Positions 50,501 to 60,344 of a stretch of 64,000 bases of DNA are shown here, piece by piece. A program made the position numbers and the translations under genes. Every line of letters starts with the position of its first letter. The stretch's first letter is position 1. The stretch comes from Styela clava (taxonomy: Eukaryota; Chordata; Ascidiacea; Stolidobranchia; Styelidae), in NCBI RefSeq assembly GCF_964204865.1, contig NC_135254.1:11103001-11167000 (forward strand), written 5' to 3'. The notes under the pieces are model-generated. The model saw only the letters and a program-made list of their open reading frames with translations, ran no database searches and had not been told where the DNA came from.

Positions 50501-52809
50501 TAGACGGAATAAAGAAGTAATTAACTTGGCTCACCGATTCTCGCTAATTCGAATGAGTAATTTTGCAAACAATATTCCATCATTACTATAATACAAAAAC
50601 TGAAAACGATTGAGAAACTCACTGTAAAACTGTATTGATCTTTTTTGTGGCAATCGCAGAAGACAGAAACATTTTTTGAGTCATTAGTTCCATCAATACT
50701 TGGAATGTTGATTAAAAACGTTCCATTATTTGTTAAAAATCTTGCTGTTTTGTAGGCTGCTTTGTTCAAGATCATGCAGCCATCGGTGCAATTTTTTGCT
50801 GCAATATTTAGCAAGATGCAAAATTCGAAATAACATTGAAATTTTCTCACATTGTTTTAGGCAAAATACAATCACGCATGAAAAAATTCGCTATTGTAAA
50901 CTCGATTACACAAAACAAATCAAAGGAATGGAATCTTTTGTATTGATATTACACATTTCATTCAACATCTGAAAAATGTCATTCAGGGCATGAAAATCTT
51001 TATACATCTACAAGTATTTTTTTCGTGAATCTACAGCAAATTTATTACCAATCTATCAATTGTATTTTAATGTTTATCAGATGAATAAGATTTGAGTAAG
51101 AGTTGTTGTAATCATTATTTCTGGACAACAATTAGATATATGAAAAATGCTGGCGCTTTTCAGCACGTGGATTATGCACAAACGAATGCTTTGCCAAATG
51201 GCAAATAAATGAAAAATGTTACCTGTAATCGGATTGGAAGATTCCTTCGTTGTGGCAGGGACGTTTGGAGTTGAAGGTGTTTGCTTCGTGGTTGTCGTAT
51301 CCACTTTCGCTTCTAAAAAAATTCCAACGTTATATCACCATACCGTTGACCGAAAATTGAAGTCGATTTTAGCTCAATATGAAAAATTTAGACAAATTAA
51401 AACGTCATTTTGGTCAGTGAATACATATATTGGAAACGATGTCGGCTGACACAAAATAAAAACTTTGTTAGAGAAAGGTTGATTGCTAGCTTATAGGTAT
51501 CAGCGTTTATTGGTATCCGTTTTACGAGAATATTAATTCAAATTGTCAGAAAATCAATGATTAGTACACTAATACCTGAGTTTGTGACAGTTGGCGCATG
51601 AGTCGTAAATTTGTAAGCTGTACTTTCAACCGGATGATCATTGGATCGCATGGGTCCAAATACAGATGTTTCTATTTTTATATTCGGCTTCAAGACTTTG
51701 CCGCCAGAATCACTATTTACTAGTTGTTGTTCTACCTGTTCTCTGATGAATTTGAGGATTTCGGGATTGTTTTCAATATCTAGTAAGGAAAAAGTAGATC
51801 AGAAAACAATGTTCAAGTCGAGTTTTATTATTATTAAATGAGTCTTTTAAAAAGGATCATTAAAAGAAAATCGGAACTGTTTAGAAATAGCCAGTGAAAA
51901 ATATTTGCGGATACCGTTTTAAATGTTCGATTCTTAGTTTCATCACATACTTTCGTGACGGAAATTGTCATCAAATTCTTATATGGCTGTTTAAATATAG
52001 GTTACTAACACAACATAAAATCGAATTCACTTATCTAAAAATAAAAACATAATTTCAACATACCCCGCATTTGCTCCTGTAAAAAAATAATAAAGTTATT
52101 TTATAATTCAAAGAGATTAACCAGAACTATAAATGAATATACAATAATAAATTAGTTTTAGATGATCAATGATAATTTAAATCATTTACAAACTTTTTGC
52201 GCAATAACATATCAAAATATTCAGGTAAAATAGTTATTAGAATCATAATTATATGTAGAACTATCTAAAATTTTAAGTCGGCTCAACATATATGAATTGA
52301 AAGAAAAGGAAGGAAAGGTAAAAAATATTAGTATCTTTGAATATCTGATGGAACTTACCGCAGTCAAGGTGAATTCTTTACAAATGCCACCATTGCAGGG
52401 AAAATCTCCTATGGCTCCCAGACTCTGTATTACTATTGCTACTGAGAAAAATATGAAGTATTACAGTTGAGCTTGCACTTGCGCTAGGTTTATATCACGA
52501 TACAATGCAATACAACTTCTAACAAATGTGAACAATGTGTACTAAATGAAGTAAAAATGGAAATAATTGCAATTAGTTTGTTTTTCACGTAATTGATATT
52601 TATCTAAATATTGTACATTATGAAAGCTTTTTTATTTCGTCCTGATTTTTGTCATGGCATCAATAAGAAAAATTCCCTCTATCTAATCAATGTTTATCAA
52701 TGCAGTTTTAAACAAACTGAGCATTTAAAAATCTGCATATTGCAGATATACATATATAAAACGTCTCACCTCCTCCAAATAGAAGCCAAAACTTCAGTAT
52801 CATCTTCAT
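41566..52809 (-). CDS. Secreted protein with three divergent fibrinogen-like domains (878 aa, 21 exons)
   Basis: Exons: 52770-52809, 52359-52441, 52064-52076, 51576-51779, 51223-51312, 50623-50798, 49320-49416, 49013-49106, 48564-48702, 48267-48411, 47635-47817, 47289-47390, 46734-46804, 46450-46552, 46016-46130, 45273-45493, 43756-43833, 43347-43486, 42678-42783, 42318-42420 and 41566-41899. All phases agree. Signal peptide MKMILKFWLLFGGVAIVIQS; then a short helix and a Thr/Pro linker with TTTTKQTPSTP. Fibrinogen-like domains span about 144-360, 422-651 and 652-878, each with VIQRR..-type, GF(G)D..FWLG and NSGWWF..LNG.Y signatures. An 8-Cys linker (361-421) follows the first. The C-terminal disulfide cysteines usual in this fold are mostly missing, so ligand binding may differ from ficolin/tachylectin relatives. 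A role in recognition or matrix is inferred. Confidence 0.88.
42922..43155. mobile_element. MITE family A, copy 2
   Basis: Arms GGTACTCCCCAAGTATGTGAACC... and ...TACACATACTACCTTCCAGTG match copy 1. The central loop (TTGGCTAGTCCCCGAACTC) is inverted relative to copy 1. In the intron between exons 18 and 19 of the fibrinogen-domain gene. Confidence 0.8.
44080..45243 (+). mobile_element. Decayed hAT transposon (1.16 kb) in an intron of the fibrinogen-domain gene
   Basis: The left end TAGTGGTTCCCAAACG and the right end GAGTTAGGCCCCCCTG are hAT-like. Flanks TTTTAGAT (44072-44079) and TTCTAGAT (45244-45251) match at 7 of 8. It contains a broken transposase remnant (44310-44495). Its right end lies 29 bp from the donor of exon 16, so the insertion was tolerated very near an exon. 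Confidence 0.7.
44310..44495 (+). pseudogene. BED-type zinc finger remnant of an hAT transposase
   Basis: The frame reads ...KWELQYFCISQNSKAHSI..LKEYNTSRHYQNKPSSHYDKF. The KEYN..RHYxxK core matches the BED-finger region of hAT transposases of the ZBED/GTF2IRD2 type. Expected finger cysteines are replaced, upstream frames carry stops, and the catalytic part is absent. Non-functional. Confidence 0.65.
45570..45660 (+). repeat. Candidate tRNA-derived SINE head
   Basis: CCGGTAGCGTACGCAACTC resembles a polymerase III box A and GAGTTCGCAAATTCAAAAC a decayed box B at suitable spacing. A GGACAGCC/GGCTGTCC hairpin and, about 110 bp on, the family D CAACAA-rich segment follow. Weak evidence. Confidence 0.3.
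45777..45950 (+). repeat. Repeat family D, copy 2
   Basis: Homologue of 4325-4495, lying in the intron between exons 15 and 16 of the fibrinogen-domain gene. Shared start CTAGCGACAACAACAATCTT and end AACGATCC. Confidence 0.6.
47000..47246. mobile_element. MITE family A, copy 3
   Basis: Arms GCTACTCATGTAGTATGTGAACCAAGG... and ...CATCTTGGCTCACATACTACGGGAG, with internal GGCTAGTCCCCGGACTC loop. In the intron between exons 12 and 13 of the fibrinogen-domain gene. Confidence 0.8.
52064..52076 (-). other. 13-nt micro-exon of the fibrinogen-domain gene
   Basis: TTTTACAG|GAGCAAATGCGGG|GTATGT: a strong acceptor and donor enclose 13 nt that carry phase 0 to phase 1, exactly what exons 2 and 4 require. 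It adds EQMR to the N-terminal region. Confidence 0.6.
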
Positions 52810-54076
52810 TTACTACTATTTGTTTTCGAATCTTTAACTGATTACGACAAAGCAACAAAAAATATTTGCTAAGTCAACGTGCACAGACAAGTAAACAGGA
52901 CAGTCAAATGACAACTATATTTGTTGCATTTTGAATACGATTTTTATTTCTGTTACACATGACGGTACTCGGAGTGGGTATTCGTTTCTCTTTAGATAGG
53001 GCATCTTCTAGGTATCCAGGTCGCCTCGACTTACTTTGTTCTTTTAATATTCAATATTTAATTTATCTATTACTGTTAGACTTAAATCACGAGTGTTTCT
53101 GCTCGATAACCAGTAATGGTGCCTCCCTGAGGTACCTTTTTACTTCTTTTTTAAATTGTTTATTCATAATGTGTATTTTAGTATAGTGGGAAAATCAATT
53201 ACTGATTATATTACTCTTTTCATATTTATTAATAATAAACTTTTTTTTCAAATTTATACGAAAAGGCGAAATTCAGATTTATGGTGCCTTCTATAAATTC
53301 GAAGTTGCTAATATTCATCACCGGGGCTGTATAAGTTAGTTTAAAAACTAGAATGCAAACCAGTAACTACGCCGCAATACAAGAATTAAATGAAACATAC
53401 TAAATTATATAAATTTGTGAAGATTCTATCCTACTGTTTTGAAGAGTTTAAAATGCAATGAATTATTTTTTTGAAGTGATTTTACAGTATTTTTGGGCCT
53501 GTGAAAGTGCTCCACCCACGGAAGAAATTTACCAACTTTCAGTAATCTGACAAACCAAGTATCTAATATTTAACTATCCTATCCTTCAACCAAATCACTG
53601 TCAAAGATTCAATTACACCAAGCGATGTCTCTGCAAGAAACTTGAAACAAGACAACTTTTTCTAACATGCTTACGTGGATGATAATGCTGCTTGCTCAGG
53701 TTTTGTAAAAAGACTGTGCGATTTATGTGGTCGCTGAACGGTTTGTTTCACCTTTCGCACTCCACAAATAATGACGTTTCAGAAAAGATGCGTCATTCTA
53801 CAATTTTTTACTTCCGTAATGCTCATGATTACCGCCTACATGGAATGATATTTAGGTACTATTAAAATATGACTCTAGCTTGCTGTGCTCGCAATTCATT
53901 TACAACACCTGGAAAAAATTAATATCTGAGTAGAATAAATATATTTTCGTGAAAAAAATACGATCGATTGGGCATTAAATAGTAATGAAGGTGATAAACA
54001 AATAAATGAAACAAACAAAATGTACAACATTATTTGATGCAACCAAAAATATCAAGAGTAAATGAAACTAAAAGTA
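52810..54076. other. Gene-free stretch upstream of the fibrinogen-domain gene
   Basis: Presumed promoter region of the fibrinogen-domain gene at its left and 3' untranslated region of the next small gene at its right. No repeats, exons or motifs recognised. Confidence 0.4.
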
Positions 54077-54864
54077 TTAAAATTCTATGCTATAGAAGAA
54101 TAAATCAGTTTCTTCAACACTGTATTCAACACATTCTTTTGCTTTAACATCAGCCAACTGCGTGAAAAATAAAAGCAATGATATGTGTCATTGTATGTGT
54201 ATATTTACAACAATGCTTTCAAATGACTAACTTTGGTTAAATATATGTCAAAATTCGAATCTAAATAGGTGTAAACCTGGCAATACCAAACTATAATACG
54301 CACACATAAATAACTGCAAGTGCTTTTTTGGAGAATTTCAGAATAATCCACTTTTATATAGATGTTCAAGCTAAAGTTCAATTTTAGTCAAATTAACTAT
54401 TGCATGGATTCAAAATGATGGATGGATTTCTCTTATCAATACCGTTTAATTGAAGATAAATAGAAATTACTGCACATGGTACATGCAATAAAATACATCC
54501 GGAAATTAAGCTTGGAGCAATTGTTTAATTGATTGACTACTACTTGTTACCTTCTTAATTAAGACAATAAAACCAAAAATACATACGGAAGTTTGCATTC
54601 AAAAGGTCATCCTCGTTTACAACACCGGCAATACTTCCATGACAAGATAATTCATCATCCATTCCTGGAGTACATTTTTCTCCCACCGCACAATCACTGT
54701 CATGTTTGCATTTATGAGATGTGATTGATCTAAATAATTAAATACAATATATATAATTCTCTTTTTTAATTGAATGTTAATAAAATATATTTACATGGCA
54801 AAGTACGAAATATCACTTACCCAACGATTCCAAAAATGAGAAGGATGATTACGAATAGTTTCAT
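54077..54864 (-). CDS. Tiny secreted Cys-containing protein, 3' end uncertain
   Basis: Exon 1 (54821-54864) and exon 2 (54587-54729) are clear: signal peptide MKLFVIILLIFGIVGS, then HKCKHDSDCAVGEKCTPG, a C-x5-C-x5-C spacing reminiscent of small Cys-rich secreted modules, and another Cys 10 residues on. The third exon starts at 54157. Using the donor at 54587 gives a stop almost at once (54150, 64 residues). An alternative donor inside exon 2 (GGTGTT|GTAAAC) joins in frame to a 26-residue acidic tail with one Cys (..DVKAKECVEYSVEETD..), ending at 54077. Either isoform choice or a one-base frame disruption explains this. Family unknown. Confidence 0.6.
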
Positions 54865-55977
54865 ATTTTTGTATATATGATGGAAGTGAAGGAAAGCTGT
54901 AAAATAGTTTACTTAATTGCATACTCTACCATACTGTATTTTTCAATCCGCATCAATTGAATAGGTAACCATAGATTTTTAAAATATTATAACAGTATAA
55001 TTATGTAAACATAAATATAAATAAATATTTTGATTACAGCCTGAAAGTACAGCATGAAACACCAACCTGACTAGGCAATTTTGACGCTTAATACCTGATT
55101 TAAAGCGTCATGATCGATTACTCAGAGTTCACACTTTCAAGCATAAACATCCTGTTCGTGTCACATACCTATAATCACCTCGATTGCCTTGAGTATAAAA
55201 GAATTAATTGAGGGTGTATTTCTGAACGGCACCAACCACAACAACCTTGCCGAACTTTCATTATCTTCGCCGACCGATTAAACCGATAAAAAAGTAATTC
55301 AGCTAATAAAAATATTCCTAGATTATATGATTCCTCGTCATTATATGGTCTATGAAACAAGACGTTTGCAAAACTTGCTGCATCATTTTCTTCATCAAGT
55401 TTTTCATCTAAAGTAATATTGAATAAATGAGAGAGCTTGCTACAAAATCAATAATGATAGCCTACCAGTCGATTTTGCCTGAGATTGTAATTAGACGGAG
55501 AAACAGTTTGATGAAATGTTGATAAAGCTATTGCTTGCTATGTCTGGCCCTCAATTTTGCGCAATTTCCTAGGTTTGATTTGAATTTGTGATCATATGTG
55601 GTTTAAAAGCTGTGTTTGCTCATATTACCCAATATGATTTTTAAAGGATTGTTGGTTTGTTTAAACTGTATTTTGAAATCACATTTTACAGAACTGTGGA
55701 CTACTTCTGGACGAGTACTATTGTTTCATATTTTTAAAAACTCTGTAAATTAATTGCATTATATTGAGTATTGTTGAAATAGTTATTGTATCACGGAAAA
55801 ACCAATAAAGCACTTATTCACACAAAAAATAGTTCCGTAAATTGCGGTCTCGATTTGCTATCTGTGATTAAACGAACAGGTAAAATGTTTGACGAAAAGT
55901 TGTTCTGAGAGTAATTTCATAGTTTATTCGTCTGATTTTTGTAATGAACATTTTTGCCATTTTGTTTTTGTTATTGA
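54865..55977. other. Intergenic stretch
   Basis: Presumed promoter of the gene at 54864 and 3' untranslated region of the gene ending at 55978. A minus-strand AATAAA is at 55923-55928. No repeats or further exons recognised. Confidence 0.4.
55923..55928 (-). terminator. Candidate poly(A) signal (AATAAA)
   Basis: About 50 bp after the stop at 55978 on the minus strand. Confidence 0.5.
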
Positions 55978-56955
55978 TTATGTTATTTCGAGACAGGCAA
56001 AGTTTTCTTCTGTCATTATACGACTGCGTCTTAACTGATGCTTTATCTCTGTTCCTAGGCAACTTGTATACTCATCTTTAATTCGGGCCGGTTTGTTTTT
56101 AGATTCATATTTGACCTGGGAGAATATAATTATAATCGCAGTAAATATAAATTTGTAATCGCTGGTTGTATGTGGAAAATTTTGTATACTCAACACACAA
56201 GATTATTGAATTTTATTTGAAGTTTTCCTCGGATTAGTACACGTGACGTAATTGACTCACATACACCGTGATCAGAGACTTATTTGAGATTTTCTATGAG
56301 ATAATAATACTATGTCGTCTCTTTACTTTCTTGCCATACATTTACATTCAAAATTGCATTGCATATCGATACTTACTGCGCGCTGTGCTCCTATCGCAAT
56401 GTTTTCGAAGCAAGGACTATTTATTGATTGTGTATTGCATATTGCGTTTTAAGTGATCATTAGCCTCAATGAAAATGATAAAATGCCTGATGACCGATTT
56501 TCCGACGAAAATAGGGGATATTTTAAGGCAGAATTTTTATTTTATTTACCCGGATATATTTCACGATTTGCACTATATCACATGATATTATAAAACTATA
56601 ATAAATAATTTACAGGTTGAACATCGTTAATCTTCTTTAACCTTCGTTCTGCTGAAATGAGAAAAATGAGAATACTTTTAGTCATCCTATTAATACAGTG
56701 TGGTCAAATCCGCAATCAATTATCGCCAATTATCTACTGGAAAATTGAAGTGTCCAGAATTCATAAAATTGTTCGGTATGAGAGACGACAAAAAAACAAA
56801 ATAACTTTTACCGAAATGTGCATATGAACAATATATTCAAACGCTAAAATGTTGTTCATTGAACAAAAAAAAGCAATTGGCAAAATGCATACTCACAGAA
56901 AGTTACCTTTTTCGTCCCACACGAGCAGGAAAAATAAGGTAATGGCACGTAACAT
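55978..56955 (-). CDS. Small secreted protein, 74 aa, unknown family
   Basis: Three exons: 56907-56955, 56614-56651 and 55978-56115, phases 1 and 0, ending in TAA. The ATG at 56955 gives a hydrophobic leader (MLRAITLFFLLVWDEKAE). The mature part is basic (ERRLKKINDVQP, KYESKNKPARIKDEYTSC, HQLRRSRIMTEENFACLE) with two cysteines that could pair. Splice sites are good (TTTTCTCATTTCAG and ATTATATTCTCCCAG acceptors) and an AATAAA lies about 50 bp past the stop. Too short for ordinary gene finders. No homologue recognised. Confidence 0.55.
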
Positions 56956-57766
56956 ATAAGTTTAAGCTCTTCCGTGTTATCTTCATCATTGTCATTCCAA
57001 AGATAAGATATATAGGTCATTAATCTAAATAGTCGTTAATTGGGGTAAATAGTTTACTTGATTTTTTTATCCCACGTGAAATTCCCAGAAGGACATTGTC
57101 ATTATAGTGAGTTACTTCTAATTTATGAAATTTTGATTTTTTGGAATAATAGGGTGACATCATTTTGTTTCGCCGACTTAATATTAATAAAATGTCTACA
57201 ATCTACATTAATTATGTTTATATTACCCGGTGTCTCCAAAGCATCACTTGTATTTATTTCATTTATGGTAGGTCTTGCACTGTTTTTAAATCTTAATCGA
57301 ATTTTTAATATTATGTATATTTATTCTCACCTGATACATCCTAGAATAGTAATCTTTACAATGTTTTCCATACTCTGACAAATAGAGTATATAGTCACGA
57401 AAATATAGTTTTTACAGGTAACCCAATGAAATCGCTATTGCTAAACTTTTTAAGTATAGTCTACTACGCAGTCTTCAAACGCGCTACTGGAATGACTAAA
57501 CTTTCCGATAAAGGTTTGCTCTTTTCACTGCGTCTGCGGAATTTTTATGCCAGTATTATTTCCAAAAATGTCTGCGATTTGGGAAGTGCTTCCTCTTGGT
57601 TGTTTCCTTATGCGTGCGTTGATTTGAATTGCTTTTACGTCTCGTGCTCATCACTATCAGACGACATTTCATCGTTGTATCGTGGAAAATTTGCTTCAAC
57701 CGAACATTCATGAACTTGACTTGTGTTTCCTTGTCGAAGACCCAATATTGGAAGCAATTTTAGGTA

Positions 57767-57929
57767 GGCTACTCCCAAAGTATGTGAACCAGGATAGAGT
57801 TAGGCTATAATTTTAGGTAATAAAACTAAAATAAAAATGGAATAAAATTATGGCCTAACCCTGACCTCGTTGGTAAACATACTACGTTCCGGTGCCCACC
57901 ATCTTGGTTCACATACTTCGGTAGTACCC
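57767..57929. mobile_element. MITE family A, copy 4 (internally deleted)
   Basis: Left arm GGCTACTCCCAAAGTATGTGAACC and right arm CATCTTGGTTCACATACTTCGG match copies 1-3, but the left arm lacks the GGCGGACACCGG..TACCAGG segment and the loop is lost. Confidence 0.7.
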
Positions 57930-58121
57930 AATTTTACCATTGAATTTCACATTTGATACAGTGATAAAATAGGCATAGGTGCAGGTTTTTATGAAATGTT
58001 CAGGCAGCAATTTTGCTTGAAGTGTTCGTTGAAGTAATAATGGTATGAGCGTGCTGACATACATTGATAAATATGTAATGCGACGCAATCGCGTTTCTGT
58101 ATCTTTACCACAGATTTACAC

Positions 58122-58450
58122 CAGGGGTGACCAAACTGCTTTCGACCGGGATCGACTAAAATCTTTAAAATAGCTCGCAATCAACTGATCGTTAATCATG
58201 ATCGACTGATTCCTGCCTAATTTTTAGTCGTAAGTTTTGAAAAACTCTCCCCCAACTTTGCCTGGTATCTATGTAAATAATATATTTGTGTTAGTGTGCA
58301 GCAAGACTCTTGAATTCCTTCGAACTGTAGATGTATATCGTATTTTGCACATGTACAGTACTGTATCCATCCTTCCGCCTTGAAGCACACAACAGGCGCT
58401 GGTATGAAATTAACCAACATCAGACGAGATCGACGTGTTGGCCACCCCTG
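58122..58450. mobile_element. Short hAT-type element, 329 bp
   Basis: Perfect 8-bp duplication ATTTACAC at 58114-58121 and 58451-58458. Ends CAGGGGTGACCAAACTGC and GTGTTGGCCACCCCTG form the classic hAT terminal inverted repeat (CAGGGGTGGCCAA). No coding capacity. Confidence 0.9.
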
Positions 58451-58647
58451 ATTTACACCAATAAGTGCTTTGCATATTGATATATACTAGACGCTATGCT
58501 ACTTCCGAAACGAGAAGCTGCTTATTGATCGTATGTTGCTTTGTCTGTTTTAGCATCCAGCTTCAATGTTAAGAAATAACGAAAGGATTCAAAGATATAT
58601 GTATTGACTTTCATTTCGATATTCGACACCGACGAATCGAGCATTCA

Positions 58648-58653
58648 TTTATT
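58648..58653 (-). terminator. Candidate poly(A) signal (AATAAA) of the sulfotransferase gene
   Basis: About 45 bp after the stop codon at 58697 on the minus strand. Confidence 0.5.
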
Positions 58654-58696
58654 AGATGAGATTGGTTTGTGTAAAATAGTTTACTATAAGAAAGTA

Positions 58697-60344
58697 TCAG
58701 AAAAATATAAAAAACACGATTGCAACAAATACAATCAACAGTGTTCCTAATCGAAAAATAACTTGTTTCTCTATTTTTCTCTGTAGTCCGCAGTCGTATT
58801 TCCACGTTTTATTCATATATTTACGAATTATTTCACTTCTGACATTTTCAATTGGGAAAGGTTTATGGGGAATTTCAACGTTAAGAAATTCACACAGTGG
58901 TTTCCAGCCATCTTTCACGTTGTAGACTAAAAGTTTTTGACTTGGGCATATCGATTTAACATACAAATTATGCTGACGATATCTTGACCTAATAGGAATA
59001 ATAATATAACAATATTAAAGTCAGGTATTTCAATTTAATTGGGGTTTTATAAACAACAGTATGAGCAAACTTAGTTTTGGGGTCTATTGTTGTTAAACAT
59101 ATAAGTGTAAAATTAGTATAGTATTTATAACCTGCTTGAAACCAATCAATTTATATCGGTATGTTGGAAATTATCTGTCGTAAATCATAAAACTTGACGA
59201 TAGTAATAACTAATAATCACCTTAAAAACGTTTCCCGAGGCTTGCCAAACATTCGAGGAACACCAAGATAAGGTGGAATGAAAGCATTCTCCAATTGATG
59301 GAACTCGCGACGTAGAGGACCGGCAAATAATAGATGAAAAAGGTACAACACCATTTCATTCGTTCTTAAACAAGAGAATAGAGTTCAGAAGGACACGAAA
59401 GCCAATGCAAAATATTTTACCTACAATCTCGTCAAAATCCTATCCTGAACAATGCTGGAACTATAAAACGGCTACCGTATCTGTGGACTTTTTCAGAACA
59501 ACAACAAGTTGAAGAAGAAAACCGACAACAATTCAACAAAGCTATCCAGAGGTCGATTTCGTGTCCAAAAAGTAATGTATACACAAATATTAGTCTGATA
59601 GCGAGTTCATCACGTTATTGCAGATTCACCATGGGTACGGAAGGAGTTTGATCGTGGATAGCATGTAGCGATAAACCAAGAGTAAAAGTAAATTGCACAT
59701 CACTCACGGAGCAAACTTGTTGGTAACTTCAAAATGGTTTTTCATGCTTTCATACCATTCGTCTTCGCTTGATCTCACAGTTAGGATAACCTGCAGAATT
59801 TTTAAATATTTTAGCTGTCGACGCTTATATGTCAAAGTCCGTTTCTAGGCCATTGATTTATTTACCTTTGCGTCTGGAAACGCTTCCATTATATTCTCCC
59901 AAACCGCTGCTGCAGGCCAATCCATCACTGCATCGACATTCCCTAGAATCCGTTGGTAATCTTGTATTGTAGCGGTATTGTCTAAAATCTATAATGTACG
60001 TTTTAATGTAGTTTTCCGAGTTCACGAATAAAAACTATAGAGTCCAATTCCCACCTATACTTATTGTAGTAGTTATAATGGAATAAGATTTTTTTATTAA
60101 TATTCAAATCTTCTCATTACTTTAGCTTTATTTTTAAACGTTTCATTTCCTTTTTATCCACGTCAACGCACATAAATCCCAAAACTTGATTGTTGATAAA
60201 AATGAAAATATATACCTTGTCCCATAATTCTTTGTCATAATGAAATTGTTCGAATACATCGTGAACATTGTAGCCAATAATTCTCAGTGCTTCGGCAATG
60301 GTTTTCGTACCGGTTTTACCTAAGCCAGCGCATATTATCTTCAT
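58697..60344 (-). CDS. Sulfotransfer_4-type P-loop sulfotransferase with C-terminal membrane anchor (256 aa)
   Basis: Five exons: 60216-60344, 59866-59988, 59708-59790, 59221-59364 and 58697-58988, phases 0, 0, 2, 2. The N-terminus MKIICAGLGKTGTKTIAEAL carries the P-loop-like 5'-phosphosulfate loop (GLGKTGTKT, residues 7-15). MDWPAAAVWENIMEAFPDAK and VILTVRSSEDEWYESM (Arg90, Ser92) give the 3'-phosphate-binding part, and DGWKPLCEFLNVEIP the late conserved block. This matches the Sulfotransfer_4 family, whose substrates are poorly known; PAPS as donor is assumed. The final 17 residues (LGTLLIVFVAIVFFIFF) form a membrane segment right at the C-terminus, which predicts a tail-anchored protein with the enzyme in the cytosol. 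Start chosen because the P-loop is immediately N-terminal, as usual for the family. Confidence 0.9.

Larger units (their letters stand above)
56956..58696. other. Gene-free stretch with MITE and hAT elements
   Basis: Contains MITE family A copy 4 (57767-57929) and an hAT element (58122-58450), then the 3' untranslated region of the sulfotransferase gene. Open frames on both strands at 57426-57713 conflict and lack splice support. Confidence 0.45.

Noticed and set aside
57426-57713. 95-codon plus-strand frame, also open on the minus strand (ending in an acidic DSDEHET stretch)
   Set aside because: Neither strand gives a leader, domain or splice chain. Could be a transposon scrap.
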